Shown here: piece after piece, positions 43,998 to 52,043 of the stretch | Layout of the letters: each line of letters opens with the position of its first letter | How positions within the stretch are numbered: position 1 is the first letter of the stretch | Assembly (NCBI RefSeq): GCF_901538265.1 | Contig: NZ_LR593886.1 | Location: 3,927,738-3,991,737, forward strand | Source of the DNA: Gemmata massiliana | GTDB taxonomy: Bacteria > Planctomycetota > Planctomycetia > Gemmatales > Gemmataceae | Reading direction: 5' to 3' | Length of the DNA: 64,000 nt | Made by a program: the position numbers and the translations under genes | Notes under the pieces: generated by a model | The model's input: the letters and a program-made list of their open reading frames with translations, nothing else | Databases searched by the model: none | Told to the model about the DNA's origin: nothing

Positions 43998-44462
43998 TTG
44001 AAACTACGACTGGGCGCGGTGTTTACATGGGCTGTCGACCCGGCTCACATACTTCAGGGGCTGAGCAAAGGGCTTCAGCGGAAAATGCTCAGGATTGCGT
44101 TGAATAAGGCGAGTGCTCCGGTCAAAGAGAAGATCGTTGCTGCTGCACCGAAACGCTACGGTTTTTTGCGTAAATCCATCCGAATTCGTTTAGTCAACTA
44201 CAGAGAAAAAACTGTGTGGGTCAGTGTGATCGGTGCGGCGCGTTCGTTTGTGAGGAAGAAGGGCAAGCGAAAGAGGGGCAGGCGTAAGAATGAGCCGATT
44301 ATTCACCGCCCTGCGAATTATAGTTTTTTGATTGATCAAGGAACTCGCCACATCCGCGCCCGGCACTTCATTCAGCGCTCGTTCGGTCGCGCCTTCCGCC
44401 GCACATTTATCAGGTCTTTATACGCCCAAATCGACTCCCTTTTACCCAAACGAAGAAAGTGA
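43998..44462 (+). CDS. HK97 gp10-like tail protein
   Basis: The TTG start at 43998 follows AAAGGGGGAGCG. The 154-residue protein has 'LQRKMLRIALNKASAPVKEK', 'APKRYGFLRKSIRIRLVNYR' and 'YSFLIDQGTRHIRARHFIQR', the HK97-gp10/minor tail protein pattern. The lysine/arginine-rich middle ('VRKKGKRKRGRRKNEPIIHR') is an insertion. It lies between adaptor and tail tube, as expected. Confidence 0.82.
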   Translation: MKLRLGAVFTWAVDPAHILQGLSKGLQRKMLRIALNKASAPVKEKIVAAAPKRYGFLRKSIRIRLVNYREKTVWVSVIGAARSFVRKKGKRKRGRRKNEPIIHRPANYSFLIDQGTRHIRARHFIQRSFGRAFRRTFIRSLYAQIDSLLPKRRK

Positions 44463-44549
44463 ACGGCAGCCCCCTACATAGTTTTAAGGAATTGAAACTA
44501 AGGGGGATCGTTGCCAGTACTTGGAGTCACTTCAAAATTAGAGCATTAG

Positions 44550-44906
44550 GTGGGTAGTTCGTGGGTGGCAGTTCCGGGGCTGAAAACCGTGAACCTACCC
44601 AACATCACCGTCACCAGCATCGACACCACACACCTCGGGCTGACCAGCTACCAGAAGACGTTCATGCCCGGCATGATCGATAACGGTTCGATCAGCTTCA
44701 CCTGCGAATTCAGCGAAAGCATTTTCACCACCCTTCACGGAATGCTGCGGGATGTGGTTGATTGGCGCGTAACCGCACCAGCGGACGAGTCGGTTGTCGC
44801 TTCCTTCAGCGGCTTCCTCACCAGCATTCAGCAGCCCTTCGAGCCAGACGCCGAAGCCGTCCTTACCGCCGAAATCAAGGTATCTGGAGATGTTTCCCTG
44901 TCATGA
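44550..44906 (+). CDS. major tail tube protein (in-frame amber before the GTG)
   Basis: The frame from GTG 44550 reads VGSSWVAVPGLKTVNLPNIT.. with 'IDTTHLGLTSYQKTFMPGMI', 'DNGSISFTCEFSESIFTTLH' and 'VVASFSGFLTSIQQPFEPDA', a lambda gpV/TP901-like tube protein. The phage's usual ribosome site plus TTG (44511) lies 39 bases upstream in the same frame and encodes MPVLGVTSKLEH. A TAG at 44547-44549 then falls directly before the GTG. Family members normally start with that kind of segment, so the true start may be 44511 with the amber suppressed, mutated or bypassed by re-initiation. Confidence 0.82.
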   Translation: MGSSWVAVPGLKTVNLPNITVTSIDTTHLGLTSYQKTFMPGMIDNGSISFTCEFSESIFTTLHGMLRDVVDWRVTAPADESVVASFSGFLTSIQQPFEPDAEAVLTAEIKVSGDVSLS

Positions 44907-45256
44907 GTACGAAACAGAAAATTCTGAAATGCAGTGACACACGCACCATGCCCTTTTCCGTCCCGGAATGGGGACTCGAATTGCACCTCCGCACGCTTTC
45001 CGGTGCTGAGTGGAGTTCCGTCCTTTCTAAAATCGTTGAGTTGGAAAAGAAGGGCAAAGGGCTGGACTCGAACACGATGATCTGCCTGCACTGTCTGAGT
45101 GAACCGAACGGCTCACGGATCTTCGCCGACAACGACTTTGACGCACTGGCGAGCAAGGACGGGGCAGTTCTGAACCGCATCGCTCAGGCGGCAGCGGTGT
45201 TCGCTGGCTTGCGAGGTGAACCTGAAAAAAAGTCTTCGAGTGTGAACCCTGGGTAA
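44903..45256 (+). CDS. tail assembly chaperone (gpG-like)
   Basis: The ATG at 44903 overlaps the tube stop. The 117-residue protein has 'MPFSVPEWGLELHLRTLSGA', 'EWSSVLSKIVELEKKGKGLD', 'MICLHCLSEPNGSRIFADND' and 'LNRIAQAAAVFAGL', the order of siphophage tail chaperones. Near its end A_AAA_AAG (45226-45232) is a -1 slippery site leading into the next frame. Confidence 0.85.
   Translation: MSTKQKILKCSDTRTMPFSVPEWGLELHLRTLSGAEWSSVLSKIVELEKKGKGLDSNTMICLHCLSEPNGSRIFADNDFDALASKDGAVLNRIAQAAAVFAGLRGEPEKKSSSVNPG
45226..45232 (+). promoter_or_regulatory. -1 ribosomal frameshift site A_AAA_AAG
   Basis: In the gpG-like frame the codons are GAA AAA AAG. Slipping back by one base gives E-K-K-V-F-E-C-E-P-W-V-M, which enters the gene at 45256 with no stop. 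This parallels the lambda gpG/gpGT frameshift. Confidence 0.75.
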
Positions 45257-45564
45257 TGCTCGAAATGCGGTTGTGTCTGGCGCTGGGGTATTCCAGCCTG
45301 AAGCACTTTCGCGAATGCTTTCCATACGACGAAATACCGCTTTGGGGTGAGTACATTCGGCGAGAAGGTTTACCGCTCCAAAGACTGGAAGCAGCGATTG
45401 CTCTGAGCGGTTCAGCGAACTGTCAGGTTCATGGGGCAAAGGTGCAGCCCAAAGACCTGATTCCACGATTCGGTGAAGCGAAAACGCTGAACGGGAAAGA
45501 AGCCAGCGCCGCACTCAAGGCATGGGCAACAGCGAACCAAAGGAAGGAGCATGGCAGCAAATAG
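45256..45564 (+). CDS. tail assembly chaperone, second part (gpT-like)
   Basis: The 102-residue frame starts at an ATG overlapping the gpG-like stop (TAATG). It reads 'MRLCLALGYSSLKHFRECFP', 'YIRREGLPLQRLEAAIALSG' and 'NGKEASAALKAWATANQR'. It resembles the C-terminal extension of gpGT-type chaperones, and can be made as a fusion by -1 frameshifting or alone by re-initiation. It overlaps the tape measure start by 14 bases. Confidence 0.75.
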   Translation: MLEMRLCLALGYSSLKHFRECFPYDEIPLWGEYIRREGLPLQRLEAAIALSGSANCQVHGAKVQPKDLIPRFGEAKTLNGKEASAALKAWATANQRKEHGSK

Positions 45565-46897
45565 CATTGGAGAAGGGTCACTCGTCCTTGGGGTAAATTC
45601 CACGGGCTTGATAACCGGTTTGAAACAAGCGAACGCCAAACTCACCGAGTTCTCGAAAACGGCAAAGGAAGCGACTGCCGCTATCGGTGGGGGATCTTTC
45701 TCGGCGCTCTTGGAGGGGGCAGGCAAGTTCGGAACGATCGGTCTATTAATTGCTGGATCAATCGAGTTGGGAAAGAACCTTTCCGGCATCGTGACCAGAA
45801 CGCAAATGTTCCACAACGAGCTTGAACGGGGCAAAGTGCTCGGTGACGCATGGTCGGAAACGGTCGGTCGCGGCATCGAGAAGATGCGGAAGGAGCTTGA
45901 AGCGATTTCCGACATCAAGGGCACTCAGACCGGCATCGACCTACAGACCAAACAGTTAAAAACACTGGAAGAACAGCTATCCAGTCTCGCCCCGCAACTC
46001 CAAAAAGCACGGGAAGAAGCGCTGAAGTGGCAGAGCGTTTGGCAAAAAGACACGAGCGTTCTGCAAGCGTTTCTTGTCGGCGAAAAGGAATCGGGGCTGA
46101 AGAAAGCCGAAGCGAATCTGGCTGAACTGGAGAAGGTCTACAAACAGCGGTTCGAAGCAGCGCAGGAGCTTCGCAAGGGGTTACTCGAAATCGGTAATCC
46201 GGCTGAATCGATCGAAGCCACAAAAGCGCTGCGACTCTTCATTGTCGAAATGGAAGACGGGGTGAAAGCGCTTACAGAGAACCCCGACATTATGAAGCTT
46301 GAGAAGCTCCAACAAGCTTTTGGGTTCTCGAACGCGGACATCGGCGCAGCACGTCTCGCAGCGATCAATAAAGAAATGGCGATCGCGAACGACGAGTTAG
46401 AGAAATTCGTCAAATCGCAGTACAACTCCGACCGCAATGCCGATGTCGTGGCACTCGAAGAACTGGCTGAAGCACAGAAATTCACCGCCGAGCAGATCCA
46501 AACTGCAAACGATGCGATTTTCGCGAAGAATGACCGGGCAGCCCAGAAGTTCATCCGCGAACTGCAAGTAGACCTCGGCATGATCCAGGGCGAGTTCAAG
46601 AAGATCAGCGAAGAGCAGCAGTTGGACGAGCTAATCAAAGCCGGAATCGACCAGAAGCACATCGACCGCATCAAAAAACTTATCGAGTACAAAAAGCAGT
46701 TGGACACCCCGTATTCCGCTCTCAAGTCGATTCAGGCAGGAAGTGCAGCGGACTTCGAGCTTCGCAACCGCATCAAGTTCGATGAAGACAAGCGTTCCGG
46801 AATGAACCAAGAGCGGTTACTGAAGGATATGCTGCAACAATTAATCAAACTAAACATCGGTCTTTCGGCGCTGGATCGTCCATCGCCTGAGATCTAA
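45551..46897 (+). CDS. tape measure protein (short)
   Basis: The 448-residue protein starts 'GEGSLVLGVNSTGLITGLKQ', the usual tape-measure entry. A hydrophobic segment follows ('FGTIGLLIAGSIELGKNL', about 60-80), then long coiled coils ('LEEQLSSLAPQLQKAREEAL', 'KKAEANLAELEKVYKQRFEA'). With the general rule of about 0.15 nm per residue, the tail would be roughly 65 nm, short for a siphovirus. No peptidase domain is visible. Confidence 0.85.
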   Translation: MAANSIGEGSLVLGVNSTGLITGLKQANAKLTEFSKTAKEATAAIGGGSFSALLEGAGKFGTIGLLIAGSIELGKNLSGIVTRTQMFHNELERGKVLGDAWSETVGRGIEKMRKELEAISDIKGTQTGIDLQTKQLKTLEEQLSSLAPQLQKAREEALKWQSVWQKDTSVLQAFLVGEKESGLKKAEANLAELEKVYKQRFEAAQELRKGLLEIGNPAESIEATKALRLFIVEMEDGVKALTENPDIMKLEKLQQAFGFSNADIGAARLAAINKEMAIANDELEKFVKSQYNSDRNADVVALEELAEAQKFTAEQIQTANDAIFAKNDRAAQKFIRELQVDLGMIQGEFKKISEEQQLDELIKAGIDQKHIDRIKKLIEYKKQLDTPYSALKSIQAGSAADFELRNRIKFDEDKRSGMNQERLLKDMLQQLIKLNIGLSALDRPSPEI

Positions 46898-46905
46898 GGG
46901 GAGCG

Positions 46906-47844
46906 TTGGCGACTTACGTAGAGATTCCCGGTGGAGACGCATCGACCGACAAAGACGGCATTCGCACCTATCAGCGAACCTTTCGCGTTTATGGGCTTGA
47001 TCCGAATCTGCGCCCATCCTTTGGCGTTTTAACAGTTCCAATTAACCGGTTTGATCCACATCCGGACGATTCGGGAGCGCTGGCGGTCGGTGTGAGCAGC
47101 GCTTTCGTAAACGGTGAATTGGGCGTTCAGGATGTCACGTACTCCTACACTTCTCGCCCGTTCGATTCGGGCATCGGCGAAGACGTAGAGACGGGCGGAC
47201 CAGGAGGGAGCGAGCTTACACCAGGGCAGACCGACCCGACCGCGAACAACAACCCGCTGAACCGCCCGCCCACAATAAAGTTCAGTCAAAACACGGTGCA
47301 AGTACCGTTCGTCAAGGATTACAACCCGGCTGGTGCAAAGCCCGTTCGTAACAGCGCAGGTGTTCCGTTCGAGGGGGAAACAGTCGATGAGGTTACCAGC
47401 GTAATCACAATTAGTTTTAACAAAAATGTAATAGATATTTCAGACAAGCAACAAACATACTGCGACTGCTGTAACGATGCGTCGTTCTCGATTTGCAACG
47501 CATTCCCAACAGCCTTCCCCGCATACACCCTGCGCTGCAACTCGTGGTCGGGAACGATACAGTTCGAGGAAGGGATTTGGTACACCGCCTGCGAAATCGA
47601 ACTGGAATACAACCGGCACACCTGGACGCGCCGATTACTCGATGTCGGCTACACCTACTTGGATGGTACGGTAGACCTATTGGGCAGACCAATCCTAAAG
47701 CGTTTCGTGGACCAAAGCACCGGTGCGCCGCTTGATCACCCGATGTTTTTGAACGGAAGTGGGCTTCCGAATCCTCCACTCTCTGCACCCGTTTCACTGA
47801 CCTTTTACCCCCATCCCCAAGTCAGTTTCAGCAGTATTTTCTGA
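46906..47844 (+). CDS. tail-associated structural protein, unassigned
   Basis: TTG start after AAGGGGAGCG. The 312-residue protein begins MATYVEIPGGDASTDKDGIR. It contains 'RTYQRTFRVYGLDPNLRPSF', a Gly/Pro/Asn-rich middle and 'VDEVTSVITISFNKNVIDIS'. A cluster of Cys ('YCDCCNDASFSICNAF') and 'EGIWYTACEIELEYNRHTW' follow. Position after the tape measure suggests a distal tail or baseplate protein. No family recognised. Confidence 0.65.
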   Translation: MATYVEIPGGDASTDKDGIRTYQRTFRVYGLDPNLRPSFGVLTVPINRFDPHPDDSGALAVGVSSAFVNGELGVQDVTYSYTSRPFDSGIGEDVETGGPGGSELTPGQTDPTANNNPLNRPPTIKFSQNTVQVPFVKDYNPAGAKPVRNSAGVPFEGETVDEVTSVITISFNKNVIDISDKQQTYCDCCNDASFSICNAFPTAFPAYTLRCNSWSGTIQFEEGIWYTACEIELEYNRHTWTRRLLDVGYTYLDGTVDLLGRPILKRFVDQSTGAPLDHPMFLNGSGLPNPPLSAPVSLTFYPHPQVSFSSIF

Positions 47845-47860
47845 AAACTAAAGAGGAACA

Positions 47861-49108
47861 TTGGGCTACGAATTATCACAACGTACCGCGAACAAACTGA
47901 AAGCTCTGCTCTCGAAGAGCGATCCGCTGCCGCAACGCCCCGTCACGAACACGACTCAGCGCTTTGTCACCTTCGTTGAAATTATTGGCGACGAGATTTC
48001 CAGCGGTTACTTCCCGTGCGTTGCCTGCCAATTCAACACGGTTTCCGATTCCTGGGAGGAGTTCAGCGGTTCGTGTGTGGCGATCGATGCGAATCTGTCG
48101 CCCCTCGAAGTCGATAAACGCTACCTCGCTCTGCACGTCGGCATTAACGGAATAACAGAGGGCTATTCGGGCAGCGGGAGCGGTGGAACGGGCACAGTGT
48201 CGCAGGTCTTCGTAGTCCAAGCATCGGAAGCGGGAAACGGAACGACTGTCGCCGATAGTCCGTGGAAGGAATCCGTTCGTGTCGCGACCGTGACAGCCGG
48301 AACGCTGTCCACTTCGTTCGAGAACGGCGATTCCATCGACGGTGTTACGCTGAGCACCGGCAATCGAATCCTCGTCAAAAACCAGAGTTCCGCGTCGGAA
48401 AACGGCATTTACGTTGTGAATTCGAGTGGAGCACCGACGCGAGCGACCGACTGTGATTCGGCGTCTGACCTCCTCGGCGCAACCGTAGTGGTGCGTGAGG
48501 GCAGCACTCAAGCGGACACGGAATGGGTTTGCACCGCAAACGCACCGATCACCATTGGCTCGACCGCACTTCCGTGGAAACGAGTCAACGGAGACGTAGA
48601 CAGCAGCGTTTCGAGCACGACGGACAACTACTTGGTTCGGTTCGACGGGACGACCGGTCACGTCATTCAGGACAGCAAGGTAACGCTGTCCGATGCGGGC
48701 GTGATGAGTTGGAGTAATTTCAACGCAACAGTAGGAACGAATATAAATTTCAATCTCGGCAATCTCGACTCAATATCCGTGAGCGGCGGTTTCGCCTACG
48801 CGGGGCTTTCGATCGGCGGGAACGCAACACAGGCGTCACTGAACTTCATATCCGGGACGACGGGCGTAACCAAAATTTACGGGATTAACGCAAACTATTT
48901 GAGCGGGTTGTATTTGACTCTTCCGGACAACCAGCACTGCGTGCTGAACGGCACTCCGGGCAGCCCCACCAGTTCCTACGCAGTCATTCGCGGAGTTCCC
49001 CCTTCAGCCGTGACCCATGTCGGTATTGATTCGACCTGCACTGTGCAGGTGAGTGGGGTCAACAAAACAATGACCATTAAAGGCGGGCTGGTCACAGACA
49101 TCAGCTAA
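47861..49108 (+). CDS. tail fibre-like protein
   Basis: The TTG start at 47861 follows AAAGAGGAACA. Residues 1-110 form an attachment domain; a glycine hinge ('GYSGSGSGGTGTVSQVF') leads to a conserved fibre domain, 'ATVTAGTLSTSFENGDSIDG', 'VTLSTGNRILVKNQSSASEN', 'GIYVVNSSGAPTRATDCDSA'. The latter is widespread in phage tail fibres. The C-terminus is beta-rich with 'VDSSVSSTTDNYLVRFDGTT', often found before receptor-binding tips. 415 residues. Confidence 0.82.
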   Translation: MGYELSQRTANKLKALLSKSDPLPQRPVTNTTQRFVTFVEIIGDEISSGYFPCVACQFNTVSDSWEEFSGSCVAIDANLSPLEVDKRYLALHVGINGITEGYSGSGSGGTGTVSQVFVVQASEAGNGTTVADSPWKESVRVATVTAGTLSTSFENGDSIDGVTLSTGNRILVKNQSSASENGIYVVNSSGAPTRATDCDSASDLLGATVVVREGSTQADTEWVCTANAPITIGSTALPWKRVNGDVDSSVSSTTDNYLVRFDGTTGHVIQDSKVTLSDAGVMSWSNFNATVGTNINFNLGNLDSISVSGGFAYAGLSIGGNATQASLNFISGTTGVTKIYGINANYLSGLYLTLPDNQHCVLNGTPGSPTSSYAVIRGVPPSAVTHVGIDSTCTVQVSGVNKTMTIKGGLVTDIS

Positions 49109-49118
49109 AGGCGGAGCT

Positions 49119-49748
49119 CTGTTTAGCTACTACTATCTGATAAATCTTAAGAAAAGACCTGATCGACTTGCGGAATCGCTCGAAGAGTGCCGACGGGTTG
49201 GCATTCAGCCCCAAGTGTTCGAGGCGGTAGATGGAAGCACTGTCGAGATACCGCCCGTATGGAAGGAAGGGGCTGGCGCTTGGGGATGTCGGCTCAGCCA
49301 TATGAGTGTTCTGGCGGACGCGATCGAAAAGCAACGCGAGCAGATTTGTATCCTGGAAGACGACGTGACTTTCGTGCCTAATTTTCAGGAAAAGCTCGCC
49401 GACTTCCTTGCTGAAGTTCCAACAGATTGGGACGCAATCATGCTCGGTGGGCAGCACTGCGGCGCTCCCGAATACATTTCAGAAAGCGTTTTCCGGTGCA
49501 TATGCTGCCACAGAAGCCACACAATCGTGGTGCGAGGGGCGTTCCTCCGAACCCTGCACGGTATTTACTCTTCTGGTAACCACCACATCGATTGGAATTT
49601 CGCCAACATCCAGAAGGACTATAGAGTTTATTGTCCCACCACTTGGCTTGTGGGGCAGCGTGCTTCGACCAGTGACATTACGGGAATGAGTACCGTCTCA
49701 GACCGATGGTGGATGCCCCGCAGAGCAGTCGCAAAGAAGGTGCGGTGA
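49119..49748 (+). CDS. glycosyltransferase family 25-like protein, probable CTG start
   Basis: Family sequence begins at 49122: 'FSYYYLINLKKRPDRLAESL', then 'VFEAVDGSTVEIPPVW', 'GAWGCRLSHMSVLADAIEKQ' and 'ICILEDDVTFVPNFQEKLAD', the GT25 (LPS glycosyltransferase) order with its E-D-D motif. There is no ATG, GTG or TTG between the upstream in-frame TGA (49071) and this segment. The CTG at 49119 behind AAAGGCGGAG is therefore the likely start. It would transfer a sugar to a surface glycan or a phage protein. Confidence 0.8.
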   Translation: MFSYYYLINLKKRPDRLAESLEECRRVGIQPQVFEAVDGSTVEIPPVWKEGAGAWGCRLSHMSVLADAIEKQREQICILEDDVTFVPNFQEKLADFLAEVPTDWDAIMLGGQHCGAPEYISESVFRCICCHRSHTIVVRGAFLRTLHGIYSSGNHHIDWNFANIQKDYRVYCPTTWLVGQRASTSDITGMSTVSDRWWMPRRAVAKKVR

Positions 49749-50431
49749 TCGATTTTTCGATAGTTTTTCCTTCGAGGGAAAGGCTTCCACTTCTCTTCGA
49801 TTGCCTTTCCAGCATCGCTGAAAACACTGTAGATTTGAGCAGAATCGAAGTGCTCGTCTACATCGACTGCGACGACAAAAAGAGCATCGAAGCAGCCCCG
49901 AAGTTGGAGCAGCAGTTTCCGTTCGTGAAGTTTCTCCAGGGAGCTTCGCCGGAAAACTTGAGTAGGGATTGCTACAACCCACTGGCGCAGTTCAGCACCG
50001 GGCGCTTCGTCTTAATTTTAAATGATGATGTGGTGTTCCTTACCCCGCAATGGGATCGCATCTGTCTTGAAACACTCACCGACTTCCAGGCAAAGCATCA
50101 GGACGGAATCGTCCTGGGGAAAACCCGGTGCGATACCGGCAACTTCGAGTACAGTTGCTTTCCGGTAATCAGTCGTGAGGCAATAAATTTTTTGGGCTAC
50201 TTGCAGCCCCCTTCGTTCGGAGGTTGGGCAGCCGACATCGCGCTACATAAAATTTACAGTTCGGTTCAGCGAGAAATTGACCTGGATATCGATCTGTCCC
50301 ACCGGTGCATTCACAACCGGAAAAGGGGCAGAGATCGCGTCAGCCAGCGAATGAGCCGACTGTCAAAATACCCGTGGCAGGATTTGGAAAAAGACATCGG
50401 GCGGCTGAAAAATCTATTACGAGAACCCTAG
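49745..50431 (+). CDS. glycosyltransferase family 2-like protein
   Basis: The GTG at 49745 overlaps the GT25 stop (GTGA). The 228-residue protein has 'IDFSIVFPSRERLPLLFDCL', 'IEVLVYIDCDDKKSIEA', 'FVLILNDDVVFLTPQWD' and 'DGIVLGKTRCDTGNFEYSCF', a GT-A fold with a D-D sugar-nucleotide motif. Paired with the GT25 gene and placed after the fibre gene, it probably helps decorate a surface glycan or the virion. A terminator follows. Confidence 0.82.
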   Translation: MIDFSIVFPSRERLPLLFDCLSSIAENTVDLSRIEVLVYIDCDDKKSIEAAPKLEQQFPFVKFLQGASPENLSRDCYNPLAQFSTGRFVLILNDDVVFLTPQWDRICLETLTDFQAKHQDGIVLGKTRCDTGNFEYSCFPVISREAINFLGYLQPPSFGGWAADIALHKIYSSVQREIDLDIDLSHRCIHNRKRGRDRVSQRMSRLSKYPWQDLEKDIGRLKNLLREP

Positions 50432-50492
50432 ATAATTGTACTTTTGATCTAATCTCCAAAAGTTGCCGTCCTTGCACGCAGGGGGACAAATG

Positions 50493-50513
50493 CCCCGGAC
50501 TCGTTGTCTGGGG
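50493..50513 (+). terminator. intrinsic terminator of the late operon
   Basis: CCCCGGAC (50493-50500), TCGTT loop, GTCTGGGG (50506-50513) with one G-U pair, then TGTTTTTG. It ends the structural and glycosyltransferase operon, 14 bases before the end of a convergent gene. Confidence 0.8.
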
Positions 50514-50526
50514 TGTTTTTGTTTCA

Positions 50527-51270
50527 TTAATCCAGGAAACTTATCCACAGTCGCACATCGTCGTAATCAAACGGTTGCCCTGGCTTAGAATACACCTCAA
50601 CTGCAGCCTCTGCCCGCTCGAACCATCCCGGGTGTGCTGCTTGCGGTTCTACCAGCACGCGGGCGAGGGCGATTGCCGCATCACGCGAAAATGAGTAACG
50701 GGCGAGGTAGTTCGCCCAATCTAGCGTCAGATCAGGTGCTTTTTGCTGGATGCTTTGCAGTTTCGCATGATGCTGGCGGATCTTGTTCGGGCGGTATGTC
50801 TCTCCCTTCTCTTCAAGCCAGTCAGCGTAGACCAGCCAGTTCGTCCAGTCGCCCGGTTCTGCCTCGATTTTCATCAAAAAATCTATCTCTTCGCCGTCGT
50901 AGATGAGCCATGTAAAGTCCCACGGTTCGCCCGTAGGAAGATCGATCTTCCCACCTCTTTTTCGCCATCTGCGTTGCGAAGGGTGGAGTGGGCGTAATCG
51001 CCGTACCTCCTCAATTCGTTCGAGTCTTTCGCGCCTCGCTTTCCGCTCGTCCTTACGACGATCACGCTCAGCAATTGCCTGCCGGAGCATCACTTCGTTG
51101 GTAATCTCGACTACCACTCCGTCTGTTGCGGAGCGCTGACCACTCCTCGCGGGCACGAATGGGATCTTGAGTTTGCGGCACAAGAGGCGCAGCGCCAGCC
51201 CCGACACATGCACACAGTCGGGCGGAATATTTGGCACTCTGTAGAATTGATATTTGTTTGGATTCAGCAT
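50527..51270 (-). CDS. TIGR02996-domain protein of the prophage
   Basis: The 247-residue protein has a basic middle ('RRKDERKARRERLERIEEVR'). It also has 'FLMKIEAEPGDWTNWLVYAD' followed by 'WLEEKGE', the TIGR02996 repeat-companion motif that I know mainly from Gemmata and related planctomycetes. The N-terminus reads 'IPPDCVHVSGLALRLLCRKL'. It is a leftward gene in an otherwise rightward phage, which suggests a separate, perhaps lysogenic, transcript. Function unknown. Confidence 0.7.
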   Translation of the reverse strand: MLNPNKYQFYRVPNIPPDCVHVSGLALRLLCRKLKIPFVPARSGQRSATDGVVVEITNEVMLRQAIAERDRRKDERKARRERLERIEEVRRLRPLHPSQRRWRKRGGKIDLPTGEPWDFTWLIYDGEEIDFLMKIEAEPGDWTNWLVYADWLEEKGETYRPNKIRQHHAKLQSIQQKAPDLTLDWANYLARYSFSRDAAIALARVLVEPQAAHPGWFERAEAAVEVYSKPGQPFDYDDVRLWISFLD

Positions 51271-51337
51271 CGAATTTGATCAAAATATAAAATTTATGAA
51301 GTGAAAATCCGGTGGGCGTCTGGTTCAAGATCGCTCG

Positions 51338-51550
51338 CTACTTCTTCGCCATTCCGATCATTTTTTCCAAGTTCGGAATGAGTGCCTCTTTCAAGTGAGC
51401 CGGAGTGATATTGTCGTAGTAGTGTTCGCACAGTTCAGCATGTATCTCCTCCAGCCGCTCTTTGGGGAATCCCGTTGCCTCTAACGGCTCCAGGAGCACA
51501 TACAGCAGCACAGAATACGAGGCGGTCTTGTTCTCTTTCGTCTTCATCAT
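51338..51550 (-). CDS. small hypothetical protein
   Basis: The start at 51550 (MMKTKENKTASYSVLLYVLL) has GGAGAG 6 bases upstream and is preferred over 51631. The 70-residue helical protein includes 'LEEIHAELCEHYYDNITPAH'. It diverges from the gene at 51612. No family. Possibly a small immunity or regulatory protein. Confidence 0.55.
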   Translation of the reverse strand: MMKTKENKTASYSVLLYVLLEPLEATGFPKERLEEIHAELCEHYYDNITPAHLKEALIPNLEKMIGMAKK

Positions 51551-51611
51551 ATCTCTCCAGTGTTGCGGGTGATTTAATCCAACCAACACATAATACACAT
51601 TGAGGCGAGAT

Positions 51612-52043
51612 ATGTCAACTGAGAAAGTCAATGATCAAAATTTACAATCGTTTATAAATTCGCAAAAAAGTCGGAAAAGCCAAATTTTAAAAAATGACAC
51701 CTATATAGCGCAACACAAACCGCAATCTTTAGGACTGAAAATGGACAAGGAAATTGATTTTTCGGACGCGACACAGTGGCATCTGAGCCAAAACGCCACC
51801 TCCTACGTGGTGCGGGGCAGCGGACTCGTTGCGTGCATTTTCTCCTCGAAAAGACAGGATTTGAGCAAGTATGGGGCGTGGCTCAAGTTGGACGGGATCG
51901 GGCAGCACGACGCCGAGCCGCTCTATATGGCGTGGGGCAACGAGCTGCGAACAATGATGCTCGAAATGGAAGTGGCGCGAACCAAGCACTTGACGGGTAG
52001 GCTGAACTCAGCGAACCAACCCGACACAAACTTTACGGCATGA
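51612..52043 (+). CDS. hypothetical protein
   Basis: The start at 51612 (MSTEKVNDQNLQSFINSQKS) has GAGGCGAG upstream. The 143-residue product has a lysine/serine-rich N-terminus and a compact C-terminal part 'SGLVACIFSSKRQDLSKYGA' and 'AEPLYMAWGNELRTMMLEME'. The N-terminal third is AT-rich. No family recognised. Confidence 0.55.
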   Translation: MSTEKVNDQNLQSFINSQKSRKSQILKNDTYIAQHKPQSLGLKMDKEIDFSDATQWHLSQNATSYVVRGSGLVACIFSSKRQDLSKYGAWLKLDGIGQHDAEPLYMAWGNELRTMMLEMEVARTKHLTGRLNSANQPDTNFTA

